Assembly (NCBI GenBank): GCA_973895155.1
Contig: OZ316897.1
Span: 124,001 to 188,000, forward strand
From: Marsupella aquatica
Taxonomy: Eukaryota > Marchantiophyta
Length of the DNA stretch: 64,000 nt
Direction: 5' to 3'
Shown here: positions 34,644-45,165 of the stretch, piece after piece
How positions within the stretch are numbered: position 1 is the first letter of the stretch
How the letters are laid out: the number at the start of each line of letters is the position of its first letter
Translations under genes and position numbers: made by a program
The notes under the pieces: generated by a model
What the model saw: only the letters and a program-made list of their open reading frames with translations
Told to the model about the DNA's origin: nothing
Databases searched by the model: none

Positions 34644-34812
34644 GTGGAACTGTGATATGAAATCCCTTTGAGGCGGCCAAAGCGGATTCCACCGACATCT
34701 TTAGTAAAGTGTCTTGAGAATCATACTCAAAGATTTTACTAGAATCAAAGTTCAAGGACTGCCCAGAACTAGAAGTGCTAGTAGAATCATCAGAACTAGA
34801 GGAAGTGGCCAT

Positions 34813-36449
34813 TGAAAAATGCCTCACAAACGTTTAGATGACACGTGACAGCCTAGTATACAAGAACGCCTATAGCTAGACCACACCACGGAGCGAGGCT
34901 ACAGAGCAAGGAAAAAAATCTACTATGAGCAAGGCAAAATCAACAGAGCGAGGCAAGAAAATCTACTATGAGCGAGGCAAGAGGGAGGAGGGAAACCAGG
35001 GCAGCCGGGCAAGAAGACAATGAAGGAGGAGATGGATGCAAGAAGACAATGAGGCAAATGAGGTAATGTCTTTGCCTTTTGCCTTCCTATACCCTCACTG
35101 CCACGGCCAATCCTACCTGCGACCCCAGCCACGGCCGATCGTACGCGACCTTACGCAACCCAGCCACTTGCTCCCTTCCACGCGCCTGTGAACTCGCAAC
35201 CCTCATAATGACCTAGCTGTACGGGTATCCATAGATTCTTGAAAAATGATGCACGGTCGTACGGGTGTCCACAGAATGCCGATCAGAGTAATCAGACTTT
35301 CAGCCTCTTGATGTTGTGAACCCCTTCAGGACAAACTTGGCTAAAGCTTGCTCACAAATGGTATAAAGCTCTACAGTTCCAATCATTTCTCTCTTTTGTA
35401 TGGCGCGTGCGTTTCTGGTCATTGCTCACTCTCGGTCTCGCCCTTCGGCCCTTGTCTATCTTGCTTCTGTTCGGTGACTGATTTGACTGACTTGGACATT
35501 TATGGTTACAAGAGTTCGTGCAAGGAAAGTCCTGTTTCAAGTACATTGCATTAGTTTTGGTGTCCTTGGTTGGCGACATGTCTTCTATAGTCCTTAAGAG
35601 AGGTATTACTTCATCTACCATTCTCTTAATTTCTTCTCTATGATATCCACCAAATATTTGGCCCTAGCTTTATCTTAATATATGGACCTAACTAAGCCCT
35701 AGATAATGTAGGGTTCCTAACGACACACTCGTCTACCCACACGTCTACACACTTCAATGGTCTAATTCAGCTTAATCATTCCCCTGATTTATTCATTTCC
35801 ATATTTTCTCTTTTCCTTCACAATTCTTGCTTCTCCAGGATTGTGCTCGTCTTTTCTTGCTCTCCCCTTGCCTCGCTCCAAGAGCGTCATGCCCTTGCCT
35901 CGCTCCAAGAGCGTCATACACTTACCTTTCATCAGGAGCATCCTGCCCTTTCTTTTCTCCAAGGGCATCCGCTCTCCATTGCCTCGCCATCAGAGCGTCC
36001 CTCAACCGCCTCGCCCCTAGAGCGACCCTCCATCGCCTCGCCCCTAGAGCGACCCTCATTCACCTTGCCCCTAGAGCGTCTCTCCATCGCCTTGCCCCTA
36101 GAGCGACCCTCATTCACCTCGCCCCTAGAGCGTCCCTCCATCGCCTCGCCTCTAGAGCGACCCTCCATCGCCTCGCCCCTAGAGCGACCCTCCATCGCCT
36201 CACCCCTAGAGCGTCCCTCAATCGCCTCGCCCCTAGAGCGTCGCAACCTTGCCTCGCTCCAAGAGCGTCCCTGACCTTAGAATCCTGTTGTGTAAAGCCA
36301 ATACACATAAACTCCCAAATATTTTTTTCCTTTAAATAGAATTCAAATGTTTAGATCTAAAATTGTAATATCTAGAGTAGTGCTTATCAGTATGCACATT
36401 AGCTGAACAATTTTTAAATGTTTTTGGATGCAGAGATCCTTTCGCTACC
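34813..36449. promoter_or_regulatory. Divergent intergenic region of the 12.4-kb transposon
   Basis: The two transcription units of the element leave from this 1.6-kb region in opposite directions, so both promoters must lie here. It contains GAGCGAGGC words (34890-34975) and a 27-bp-period array (about 35867-36270). Open frames through the array are consequences of its period. I see no other gene. Confidence 0.6.
35867..36270. repeat. 27-bp-period minisatellite of TCGCCCCTAGAGCGA type
   Basis: About fourteen units of CCTCGCCCCTAGAGCG plus a short spacer, with variants (TCGCTCCAAGAGCG, TTGCCCCTAGAGCG). It is the same palindromic core as the intron array. Because the period is a multiple of three, several frames stay open (PLERPSIAS repeats), which is not evidence for a protein. 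Confidence 0.92.
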
Positions 36450-37499
36450 ATGAGTAAATTTATGCGAGGGGATGAAGTTTCATTGATAATTGATGGTTTT
36501 GAAGTGGCAATTGGGACCATCCAAAAGGTTGATCCCAAAGACACTATACACAATATTTGTCTTGGGAAAAATCGAATTGGGGTCCTTATCGAGAGGTGTC
36601 TTGAAACATCTTGTCCACTACCATTTCCATCCAAAACATCATCGAGCCTAGGTGATGCAGTTGACTCGTGTGTGATCTGGGATTCTTCCTTGGCATATTT
36701 GAGGTCTTCAACATTGCCGAAAAGAACCGCTGTGGATGGTGTTCCTACTCCAGTGGACGGGGATGAAGGATGTTCCGAAATGGACGTTGGTGGTAAAGGA
36801 GGCAACCTTGCTGAAGGAGAGGAGGTTGAGATGTTCATTTTAGATGAACTTGTATCAAAAGGAGTTGTCTTCAATACCAATCCAATGGACACTTGTCATA
36901 GTGAACGACTCGGTGTTGGCCGTGTTAGTATACAAATATCAGAGGTTGTTCAGGGAAATAGAAAATTACCGTATCCGCATCTTGGAGCTGACACAGTGCA
37001 AGAGGCAATGCAGACTTGGGTAATGTGGGATGTTGTTGATGTTTCAAGAAAAGGCTCTATTCGAGGTTCTGGCATGTTTGTTGGTGCAAACCCGGGTGCA
37101 AACCTGTTTAAGGATCTTCCATTGAAAGATTTTACAATGCGTTCCAACTGGATGGCAGAGGAAGTTGACTTGTATGATGTTTCTCGTTGTCGTAAGGTTG
37201 CGACAGGGGTTATCACAGTTCCTTTTGAAGCAGGTGCTGTTGATGATGAACTTCTTGGTCCAGAGCATGTGGGTGTAGCTGTTGTGAATATCAACGATCC
37301 CGCATTATTTCCAAATATCCATGCTGGTACTCCAGGTTTGGTGAGGTGGGAAATCAAATCTTTGTTGTTGATTTCATCTCAAATGTTTCTCGGGGATATC
37401 CTTGAGAAAGGTTCACATGTGTGGATAGAATCGGGTCGAAATGAGAGCGACCCGGATTTGGATGGTGATGGGAAACCTCCAAAAAGACCTTATAATTAG
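36450..37499 (+). CDS. DUF8039-like three-repeat protein of the transposon (349 aa)
   Basis: Starts MSKFMRGDEVSLIIDG. Three copies of one domain can be seen: about residues 5-95 (VSLIIDGFEVAIGTI ... LGDAVDSCVIWD), 150-200 (GRVSIQISEVVQGN ... VQEAMQTWVMWD) and 230-310 (VDLYDVSRCRKVATGVI ... GVAVVNIND ... LVRWE). The pattern (a short ligand-like strand, a VA-x-G turn, then a V-x-V strand and a Trp ending) recalls DUF8039, found in plant CACTA-associated and similar proteins. Possible role: DNA or protein binding with the transposase. The frame ends just before the transposase frame; the two could be one protein separated by a frameshift. It may have an upstream non-coding exon (GATGCAG near 36432). 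Confidence 0.55.
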   Translation: MSKFMRGDEVSLIIDGFEVAIGTIQKVDPKDTIHNICLGKNRIGVLIERCLETSCPLPFPSKTSSSLGDAVDSCVIWDSSLAYLRSSTLPKRTAVDGVPTPVDGDEGCSEMDVGGKGGNLAEGEEVEMFILDELVSKGVVFNTNPMDTCHSERLGVGRVSIQISEVVQGNRKLPYPHLGADTVQEAMQTWVMWDVVDVSRKGSIRGSGMFVGANPGANLFKDLPLKDFTMRSNWMAEEVDLYDVSRCRKVATGVITVPFEAGAVDDELLGPEHVGVAVVNINDPALFPNIHAGTPGLVRWEIKSLLLISSQMFLGDILEKGSHVWIESGRNESDPDLDGDGKPPKRPYN

Positions 37500-40178
37500 A
37501 AGGACCAAAGTGGATCTGGAGGAGAAAAAAAAACATTTGCAATCAAGGGCGCTTTTGAAAATCACCGAGGAGTCCATTGATTCCATCCAAAGAGAAGGTT
37601 GTTGCAGGTTAAAGTGTTGCTTGAACATGCTAAGAGAGGACTTGGAGGCAATGAAGAGGGAATTCCATGGAATGTCAAGTGACAACAAAACAAGTCATAT
37701 CTTCAATCTTTTTGGGTGTAGAGAAGACCAAGTCAAGAGAAAAGGATTTTTTGTTCTAAAGGGACGTGTGGTTTGTAAGGATGCGTTCATAAAAATGCAT
37801 GGGTTTAGTACGGCAAAGTATTATGATTACAAAAATCAGTACGAAGCTGGGTGCACAATTGGTTTCCATGGAAATCAAGGGCAACATAAGACACGATCAA
37901 GCACCTTGCATGCTCGTGCATTGTTGGAGTCCATTTTAATCCAAAATGGAGAACCAATGCCACATCTTCCCTATGGTGGGTCCAACGACACCGATACTGT
38001 CGAATATCGACTCTCATCATGTTTCACTAAGAAGGAGATTTTTCAAGAGGTATTTGCAAAGATGGAATTGGACGGCTATGCTAAGGTTACTGAAGTTACC
38101 ATGTACAACATCTGGAAAAATTCTTTTGATAATTTTGACTTTCACAAGGGCAGTGCATTTGCCAAGTGCACATTTTGCACTGAGTTCAAAGATCAATTGA
38201 TGCGGGAGAAGAGAAAAAAAGAGCGTGCAGAGATTGAAGAGAAAAGAGCACGACATCTTCGTGAACAAATGTCAAGGAGATATGTTTACTATGCTCATAG
38301 GGTTCTTGCAAAGAAGGATCCTCAAAACTATCTTTGCATTATTCATGATAAGATGGACCAAGCCAAGACTTGGATCCCCAGATTGGTCCCCACTCCAAAA
38401 TCTCTCTCTGGTAGTGGTCAACCTCTGCCCATTGCCCTTACTGGGATGTTAACCCATGGAAGGGATCCAGGAGTGTATGCACACTTTAGTTTGATTGGCC
38501 TTTGGCCTGGAGATGCAGACTTCACTGTGACATCTTTGGCCAAATGCCTTCGAGATTTGGAGGATTACACTGGAGACAAAACGGGAGACATGCTTGAAGC
38601 TTTCAATTGGAACGCAACTAGGCCAATATTTCAGTCTCTTTTGGACTTTGAAGCATTTCAAGCGGGTTACTTGGAACCCAAAAATATTTCAATTCTCAAG
38701 TTTCAAGGCCTTGATGACGGTCAGGAGAGCCAAAAAACCAGCACAACAGATGCTGGTTCTAGAGTTGATCCTGAGACTACGAGCTCTTTCAAGCCCTTAC
38801 CAAGGCACCTAACACTGCAGATGGACAATTCAGGAAAAGATAATAAAAATCAATATGTGATGGCATTTTGCAGCGAGCTTGTTAGCAGGGGGTGTTTGAA
38901 ACTGTGCAAATGTCATTCCTCATGGTTGGCCACACCCATGAGGATGTGGATGCACTATTTTCTCAAGTATCCAAACAGGTCAGGTACAAAGAGGTTGCTA
39001 CCCTCCTTGCGTTGATGGCTGAGGTTTGGGAGTGTGAAAGCATCTATCCCGTACCACGATTGATTCAGGAGGTTGCATCTTACAAGCACTATTTGAAGGC
39101 TTTCCAAGTGAAAGAGATTGAAGGTCACTCAAAACCAGTGGCATTTCTATTCTCCATGAGGGATAATGTGCAAGTGTATCAATATAAAGCACATGTCAAA
39201 CAACCTTGGCTTCCAGCAACAGGGAGGTCAATTTGGAGAACTGATCTCATCACAAACACGCTCATTTTACCGGAGGGCCAACCATTTGCAAAACCTATAT
39301 CGGGGGAGGTACAAAAGAAAGCCGAGGAAATCATCCCATTCCTTAATCGTTACATTGATTTCTTGAGGAAAAGTTGCAAGGATGAGACCTCTGCAGCATA
39401 CCGCGAGAGATTTCCTTTGGTGAAATATTGGGAGAGGCTTGTTATGGCACTCTCTGAGGCACTTACAATAGAAGGGGAGGGAGAAAGACAATTGTCATTG
39501 ACAACTGATTTCTGGCCAAAGTCTAACCATGGCACAGGTTACAAGGTGATTTTGGGGACCTCTCAACCTTCAAGTGAACCTACTCAAAATTCAGAGATGA
39601 TGGACCTTCAAAATGAGTACATGGAAGAGATGGAAGGTCAAGCTGCACCCTTCATTGGTGCACGAGAAGAGCGAGAACTTGCACGTTGGATTCCCCTACA
39701 AGATATTCAAGAGGGTCACTTTGTGTTTTTACGTCCAGAGGATGAATGGGAGCAAAAAAATGGCAAAGGGCGTTTCTGGTTAGTTCGAGCTTTGGGTGGT
39801 GTGGATCCAAACCATGAGGTTTCTTCACTAGATTTGAAATTTAGTGAAGGGTCTTCTTCAAGGTTTTCTAAGAGCATTCACCTAAGTAGCATTCCTAAGT
39901 GGTATGCTCCTATGTTCCAAGTGCAATGGTGGAGGCCTAAACATGGTAAGCATGATGCAAAGGATGATGTTCGATACGAACGTTGCTTTCAGACCACTAA
40001 GACTTGGGAGCTAGATCCTGGGTTTAACACTATCACTCAAAGTTGGCAGTTTGCAAATTCTGCAATGTATGGGTTTAAGTCAGGTGCCAAAGAACAAAAT
40101 ATTATGGATAGAGGTTTGACAATTCCCAAGAATGTTTTGAAAACTCTCAAAACTTACATGGAAGGTATTGATGAGTAG
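37441..40178 (+). pseudogene. DDE transposase resembling DUF7869 proteins, one frameshift
   Basis: The first frame (37441-39015) has an N-terminal region (SSDNKTSHIFNLFGCREDQV, VVCKDAFIKMHG), a Cys pair (CTFCTEF), a charged helix, then IIHDKMDQAKTW (first Asp, about residue 303) and LQMDNSGKDNKNQYVM (second Asp, about residue 462). At the G run 38888-38892 one base appears missing; the second frame (38892-40178) continues with FETVQMSFLMVGHTHEDVDALFS, holding the third acidic residue, and an Arg/Trp-rich C-terminus. D...DN...GHT-x2-D is the signature I associate with DUF7869-type proteins, an RNase H-fold transposase-like family in animals, fungi and algae. The exact start is unknown; the frame overlaps the end of the DUF8039-like ORF. 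Confidence 0.75.
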
Positions 40179-40738
40179 AGTGATAGAGTGGTCACAAGTG
40201 TCCACTATGTAATGACTTGTAGGTAGGAGGGTCAAGTTAATTTCCATGCATTTATCTAAAGTAAGTGAGAGAACAAGGCTTGCAATCAAATACTCTATGA
40301 TCTTTCTTAGTTATTGAATGGACTTTTTGATAATTATTGTTATTTTTGTCTTAGTACATATATTTCTAGAAAATGATGGCAGTTCTAAGTTACTTGGATG
40401 TCATCCTAGTTTGAATATAAGATATTTGACTTGTCTAGCATTTCATTGTTGCTTAGATAATGATCCTATCCAAGCTAGATGTTTTGAGTATAGATGCTAT
40501 CTAAGCTTATGTGTTATTACACACGTTCTATCTATTTTCAACCAAATGAACACTTTTTATCACCCAAATGTTTTTTAATATTATCCAAATTAATATTTTC
40601 TTTGCCCAAATGTCTATTTTTTTGCCCCAAATTTATAATTCATGATGCTTAAATTTTCATTTTTCATCCTTCAAATTTACAATTCTTATGCCTAAAAGTG
40701 TGTTTTTAAATGCCCAAATTTCCAAATCTTCTTTATAA
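40179..40738. other. AT-rich right subterminal region of the transposon
   Basis: No gene. Contains CAAATTTACAATTCTTATG and several TGCCCAAA words similar to the left subterminal region. Confidence 0.6.
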
Positions 40739-40763
40739 TTCCACTTTTAATGAATATAGTGAT
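40739..40763 (-). repeat. Right terminal inverted repeat
   Basis: Inverted partner of 28376-28400. The host CTAC follows at 40764-40767. Confidence 0.85.
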
Positions 40764-40767
40764 CTAC

Positions 40768-40926
40768 CGGGAAGATGCGTCAGACCGGTTGTACAAGAAG
40801 TCTCTCTTGATGAGCCTCAGGCTCAAGGAAGGGAGCAAGCTGCAGGATCACCTGGATGAGTTTGACAGTCTAGCAGTGGATCTGTCAAACTTGGATAAGG
40901 GAGTTGAAGATGAGGATAAGGCCTTG
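40768..40926 (+). pseudogene. Copia gag, second part
   Basis: Continues gag after the 12.4-kb transposon: REDASDRLYKKSLLMSLRLK then LQDHLDEFDSLAVDLSNLDK, typical of Copia gag. Interrupted again at Lys-Ala-Leu by the element starting at 40927. Confidence 0.85.
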
Positions 40927-41190
40927 TGTCGCACCCCTACCCTGGGCCTTAAATCCGGGTTAGTGTCGTGGTGCGACCTCGACCACCAGTAGGGGTGAGG
41001 GTTCGGGCAAGGAGGTGTGTAGTGACCTTCATTAGCCCTAAGCCGGGCTAAACCGCTATACTTACTAGTATAACACTCGCATAATTCGTACTTGACATAG
41101 GTATATTTATTTTCCACCGCTGGAATTTTCCCTCAGTTAGTGACGCGGACTAACTCCCGACTTGGGGCTTTTCAAGCCATCGACGTGACA

Positions 41191-41909
41191 GGAACTTGTG
41201 ACATGCAATGAGTGGCAATCCCTACCATTAGTCCGCACCCGGTACGTCCCTTAAAATGGCACCTTTGCCCGGACAAAGCATACACACAACACCAGTTACT
41301 CTCAGAAACATTAGGGGGAAAAGACTACATTTACTCAGCGAAGCATCAGTTTACATGGTTGACTCGACTTCAAAGGGGGTCAGCAGGCCCAACGGCAGTC
41401 GATGCCCAGTCTCTACGAGGCCCTGCCTTGCACTTGCCCAGAAAGCTCGACTCTGGCTCTCACTCCTTGGTACGCTCTGACCCTACTCAGGCCGGGACTC
41501 CCCGTGCCTCGCCTTTCTTCTGCTGAGATAACTAAGCCTTCTCCCCCTTCCCATCGCGGAAGGGGAAGCCTAAATACTACCATAGCGGAAGAGAACCGGA
41601 GGATACTACCTTCCGGGGTACTACCTACTGACTAACTAACTGCTGACTACTGGTCGCGCTGCACTGACCGGTTGACCGTCGACTACGAGTGTGCCAACCG
41701 GAATGGCAGCGGCCAAGCCTACTGACAAACTCTAGTCCATTGATGGACTCAATCCTACGTTGGCTGATCCTAACTGACCGGCCCTAATTCTTCCTACTGC
41801 CGCTAATCGGCGCCTAATGACAGTCATTCTGTCGTTACGCCTAACTAAAAGATGCCGCTGACTTAACCGCATCGCGCGGCGCCTGCTTCTACCCTTCGCT
41901 AACTACCCC
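41191..41909. other. Non-coding part of the 3.8-kb element
   Basis: Between the left terminus and the ORF stop there is no convincing gene. A pyrimidine tract (CTTCTCCCCCTTCCC, about 41533-41547) would be a polypurine tract on the minus strand. Confidence 0.4.
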
Positions 41910-44357
41910 TTACGTGTGTGCAGTGGTTGGACCAGGGCTGGTCCCCTTGTCGGGGTGAGACCTCGAGCCGCCTTGATCAGAGGTGGGCCCAGGTTTTCCC
42001 CGCTGGAGGACGAGCAGGGTGACGCGGTCCTGCAAAGCCTTGTTGTCCCGTAATGCTTCCTCCGCCTTGTTTGCAGCTTCATCGGCTTCAGTCTGGAGCC
42101 GCGCCACCTCCAAGTTGAGCTGGTCGATGGCGTCGCGATGGACCTGGTCCTGCGCTAGCAATTTATCTCGTTCGGCGGAGAGACTAGCCACCTGCTGTGC
42201 TGCCTGTAGGAATTGTTTGTTGAGGTCGGTCAGGCTGGTAACCCGAGCCAAAGATTCTGAGCGTAATTGAAGCACGATGTCGTCCAGCTTCTTGAGTTTG
42301 GCCTGCGCTCCGCTTAACTCCTGGGTTAGTCCGTCCCTCTGTTCAACAGTGCGGAGTAAATCCTCGCGGCGGGTCGTTGCCTCTTCCTCGAGGTGCTCTA
42401 CCAGCATCTGGAGACGCCCGATCTCATTCCCCTTCGCCATGAGTTCTTCTTCCAAGCGGCTGACGATCCGTGGTTGGTGCTCTAACATGAAGAAGGCTGG
42501 CTGAAAGTACACCGAGACTTGTTGTCCGATGTATGTCGCCAACTCCCCAGACATAGTCTGGCTAAACTTCTGGACCAGGTCGTAGGCCATGGTCCCCGGG
42601 GCTACTTGGTAGTCCTCCATCCTCTCAGGTACCGGTGGTTCCTCGGCAGGGGCAATGAGCTCCTCCGTAGTCAGCGCTGGGGAGGGAAAGGTTTCTTCAG
42701 GTGGTGGAGGGATTGGGGGTGGTTGTACTGCAGGTAGCGGAGGCTCAACGGAAGGAGGCGGTGGAATTTCCACAGGGGGCGGTTGCGGAGTATTAGTCGG
42801 GGCTTCCGGCTCGGGGTTTGTCCGAGGGACATTAGTCCGCGTAGTCGGGGTTGCCTCCTCTGGGGCAGGGGTGACATTACCCGGGGCTGAGGTGGCCGTA
42901 TTCTTTCCTCTGGCCTCCCGCCGTGCCTTGTACCAGGCGAGGATAATGGCGATATGACTTCCCAAGTAAGTCTTCCCTCCAATAGCCATACCACCCTGAG
43001 CCCGCTTCAGCTCCTCCGAGAATCTTTGGTAGAAGAATTGGGCCCAGTTTCGTCGTTTGTACTGTTCCACCTGCACTATCGTGCAGAGGGAAATCTCGGA
43101 TCGTGGCTCAATCATGTGTAGGGTAGTCCGTATGAAGTTAAGCCGCTCCATACAGGTTAAGTTGGTGCACGCCCCCTGCTTGTATCCGTTGTCCGTCTTA
43201 CCCTCGGGTTTGAAGTGCCGCGGCGTATACTCCTTATCCCGAATTCGGATTTCCACCGGCACCGGCCCGGTTGGTAGGCCGAAAATTTGTGTTAGCCGAT
43301 GCTCCGTGAGTGATAAGGTCTACCCCGAAACCTTGGTGGTCGACGCATCAGTGTCGAAATTGGAGATGAACTCACAAATCTCCTTCGGCCCGGCGGCGCA
43401 CGGCCTCCATAGTAAGTGGGCGAACCGCTCCAACTGATGCTCCTTGAGATAGTCCGCATGTTCGAGTTTCTTGATCGCGATCCAGACTACCTCGGGGACG
43501 CGGATTACTTGTAATAAGTTGGACTTCGGGTTATCTGGGGGCCGTCGGGTCTGGTTGGTCGGGGGGTTTGCCGGGGCAGGTGCAGGCGCGGTGTCGGTCC
43601 GTGTTGATTCGGGGACCGTCGTAGTCCTTGACCGCTTACGAGGACGCTGTTCGAGTTGCGAACTAGCTCGCTCGGAACCCGAAGAACACTCCGCGTTGAT
43701 TACTGGACGGACTTGGGACTGGTTCGGCGGTACTCTGGTGGTCATCGGTTGAGGCGCTGGGGTAGCCATATCCCAGTTGAAGGCGTTGGAGCTTTCCCCG
43801 AGGAACGTGAGATTACGCGCCGCTTCCCGTTGTCTGCTGATGTCTTCTTGGCACTTTTTGGCTGCGATCTGCTGGTCTAGGTACCCCGGAATCTTGTCGA
43901 ACTCCGCTTGAGTAAGCCGCTGGTTGCCCTTCAGCTTAAAGAACTTAGCTGGAACCTCAAGAATCGCCTCTGCTACCGATCTAAGCCCTTTTTCGCTGAG
44001 ATATAGTTCGGTGATGTAGTCTCGCAGCTCGTTATAGCTAGAATCCCTGGTGATGGCTGTCCTTTCGCAATTAACCAGTGCTACCTTGGTTACCAGCTTC
44101 GCGTACCTTCGTTTGTAAGCGGCTTTCTTGGGGCAAGAGTACCAGTAAGTCTCGGAGAACTTAGCACCTACCTCGCTAAACAAGGTCCAAAATCCCAAGG
44201 CTGTGAGGGTCATACTAACCTCGTAGTCCGGTTCGTTGCGTCCACGTTCCCACCTGGCTGGTCCTTTTTCGCGGAGGCCTCGCTCGTCCTGACTAAATCT
44301 CGCCACATTCCGCTCTTCTCCCTCGATAATTTCCTCGTAAAGGTCGACTGGATTCAA
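41910..44357 (-). pseudogene. Single large ORF of the 3.8-kb element (815 codons, one TAG)
   Basis: Minus strand. One frame is open from ATG 44357 to 41910 except for TAG at 43320-43322 (codon 346). N-terminus MNPVDLYEEIIEGEERNVAR; middle SLTEHRLTQIFGLPTGPVPV spans the region just after the stop and resembles ORF1 proteins of Athila-type and other plant LTR elements (an L-x-R-x-x-x-I-F-G-L-P motif). Then come a Pro-rich linker (about residues 486-572) and a long coiled coil (about 600-785, SRLEEELMAKGNEIGRLQML). The role could be gag-like or a non-autonomous element protein. No protease, RT or integrase motif. The stop may be real decay or a readthrough stop between two domains. Confidence 0.6.
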
Positions 44358-44757
44358 TCAAAAAGGCGAGCGGATGGCAGCGTCCGTGAATTCCAAAAAG
44401 GTAAACGTGAGCGAATGGCCCGCAGTGCCATCGGCTCTTCTCTTATGGGGGTGCCCGGACGAGCCCGAGCATGAGAAGGTCAGGCCGTTTGGTCATTGAT
44501 AACGAGCTGAAGTCGGTGTCTCGGTCCAAGCGTGATTCTTCTAACTGATTTTTACTCCGCTGTCGCCACCGTACCTCGGTCGTGCGTAATAATCTCATAA
44601 TTATTTGGTTATCTTAACCTACTCCTAATCTAATCATAATGGCAACTTGGCGGCTATACGTGCTATTCTACGCTATGGCTACGGTCCTTATGACCGTATA
44701 AGTCCTAATCTTCGACCTGGGTTCGGTCAAGTGACATGTTGCCCGTGTCACACCTTG

Positions 44758-45165
44758 CTTTGGCTAAGCTCCTTACCGCCATCTTATCAGGGCTTGAAAC
44801 AGGTGCTCTTGTACAGAGATCTGAAGTCCATTTTGTATAATGAGGTGGTGAGCTCTTTACTGTCTGATGATGCTCAGAAAAAGTTGGGTCAATCACAGAC
44901 AGTATCTTCTTCAGGCACTGCGCTGAACGTGAACCGTGGAAGACCAGCGCAGCACACAAATGGGCAGAATAGGTTTAGATCTACATCATGAGGAAGATCT
45001 AAATCTAGAGGGAAATCGCAAGAGAGGAAGCCTCTTGCATGTTGGAATCGTGGCAAGCCTGGCCACATGAAAAGGGATTGTCGAGTAAAGGACCCTACTG
45101 CATCTGCTAACGCGGCATCGAGCTCGCATGAGGTAGATTTACTTGATGATGATGACATATTGTGA
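44758..45165 (+). pseudogene. Copia gag, third part with damaged zinc knuckle
   Basis: Continues gag: LSSLPPSYQGLKQVLL, then a TGA (44989-44991), then ERKPLACWNRGKPGHMKRDC. The CCHC knuckle has Arg in place of the second Cys. Another TGA lies at 45163-45165. Confidence 0.85.

Larger units (their letters stand above)
30197..34812 (-). pseudogene. Spliced transposon gene with beta-class amino-methyltransferase-like core
   Basis: Starts at ATG 34812 (MATSSSSDDSTSTSSSGQS). Exon 1 ends at donor CAC/GTAAGT (34644); exon 2 starts at 34218 after TTTTGCCAG, and the frame is kept across (VPREQLGSPEL). Coding continues to about 32694, with a frame change near 33659-33699 and a Lys-rich basic region. 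The next exon begins at 32482 after ATGCAG; another frame change lies near 31400-31470 and an in-frame TGA at 30959-30961, after which the same frame runs to 30197. The core reads PLAIVDFSRARQHEWTDSEI (position of catalytic motif IV) then MPRHMLKNIIE and ETVLNFFLGGQVLKMAL (SAM motif I), with YRDC after it. Motif IV before motif I is the beta-class DNA N4/N6 amino-methyltransferase order. Catalytic DPPY/SPPY is replaced by DFSR, so it may be inactive or non-catalytic. A remote match, read by eye only. Confidence 0.5.
28376..40763. mobile_element. 12.4-kb DNA transposon with DDE transposase and cargo genes
   Basis: Termini at 28376-28400 and 40739-40763 are 25-bp inverted repeats with three mismatches (ATCAC, then TATTCATTAAAA, then TGGAA), flanked by CTAC. 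The ends are AT-rich with similar subterminal words such as CAAATTTACAATTCTT. Inside, two divergent transcription units leave from a shared region (34813-36449): plus strand, a DUF8039-like protein and a DDE transposase; minus strand, a spliced methyltransferase-like gene and a phosphatase-like gene. A 4-bp target duplication argues against hAT (8 bp), Mutator (9 bp) and Harbinger (3 bp). I cannot assign the superfamily. Frameshifts show this copy is currently not autonomous. Confidence 0.85.
40927..44752 (-). mobile_element. 3.8-kb TG...CA element inserted in Copia gag
   Basis: Termini TGTCGCACCCC and CCGTGTCACA, with a perfect 5-bp target duplication CCTTG (40922-40926 and 44753-44757). Removal restores gag (KALLWLSSLPPSY). 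The terminal dinucleotides and 5-bp duplication fit an LTR retrotransposon, and the single long minus-strand ORF with no reverse transcriptase would make it non-autonomous. However, I could not align clear LTRs: 40927-41190 and 44567-44752 begin and end alike (TGTCGC...TGACA/TGTCACA) but differ greatly inside. Confidence 0.75.

Noticed and set aside
35827-36339. Long repeat-rich ORFs (RPSIASPLE-type) on both strands
   Set aside because: The 27-bp period is a multiple of three, so frames stay open by chance in a minisatellite.
42655-43752. Gly-rich plus-strand ORFs
   Set aside because: Antisense of the Pro-rich linker and N-terminal part of the minus-strand ORF.
40927-44752. TIR DNA transposon
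   Set aside because: The ends share only the first few bases when inverted. TG...CA with a 5-bp duplication fits an LTR-type element better.
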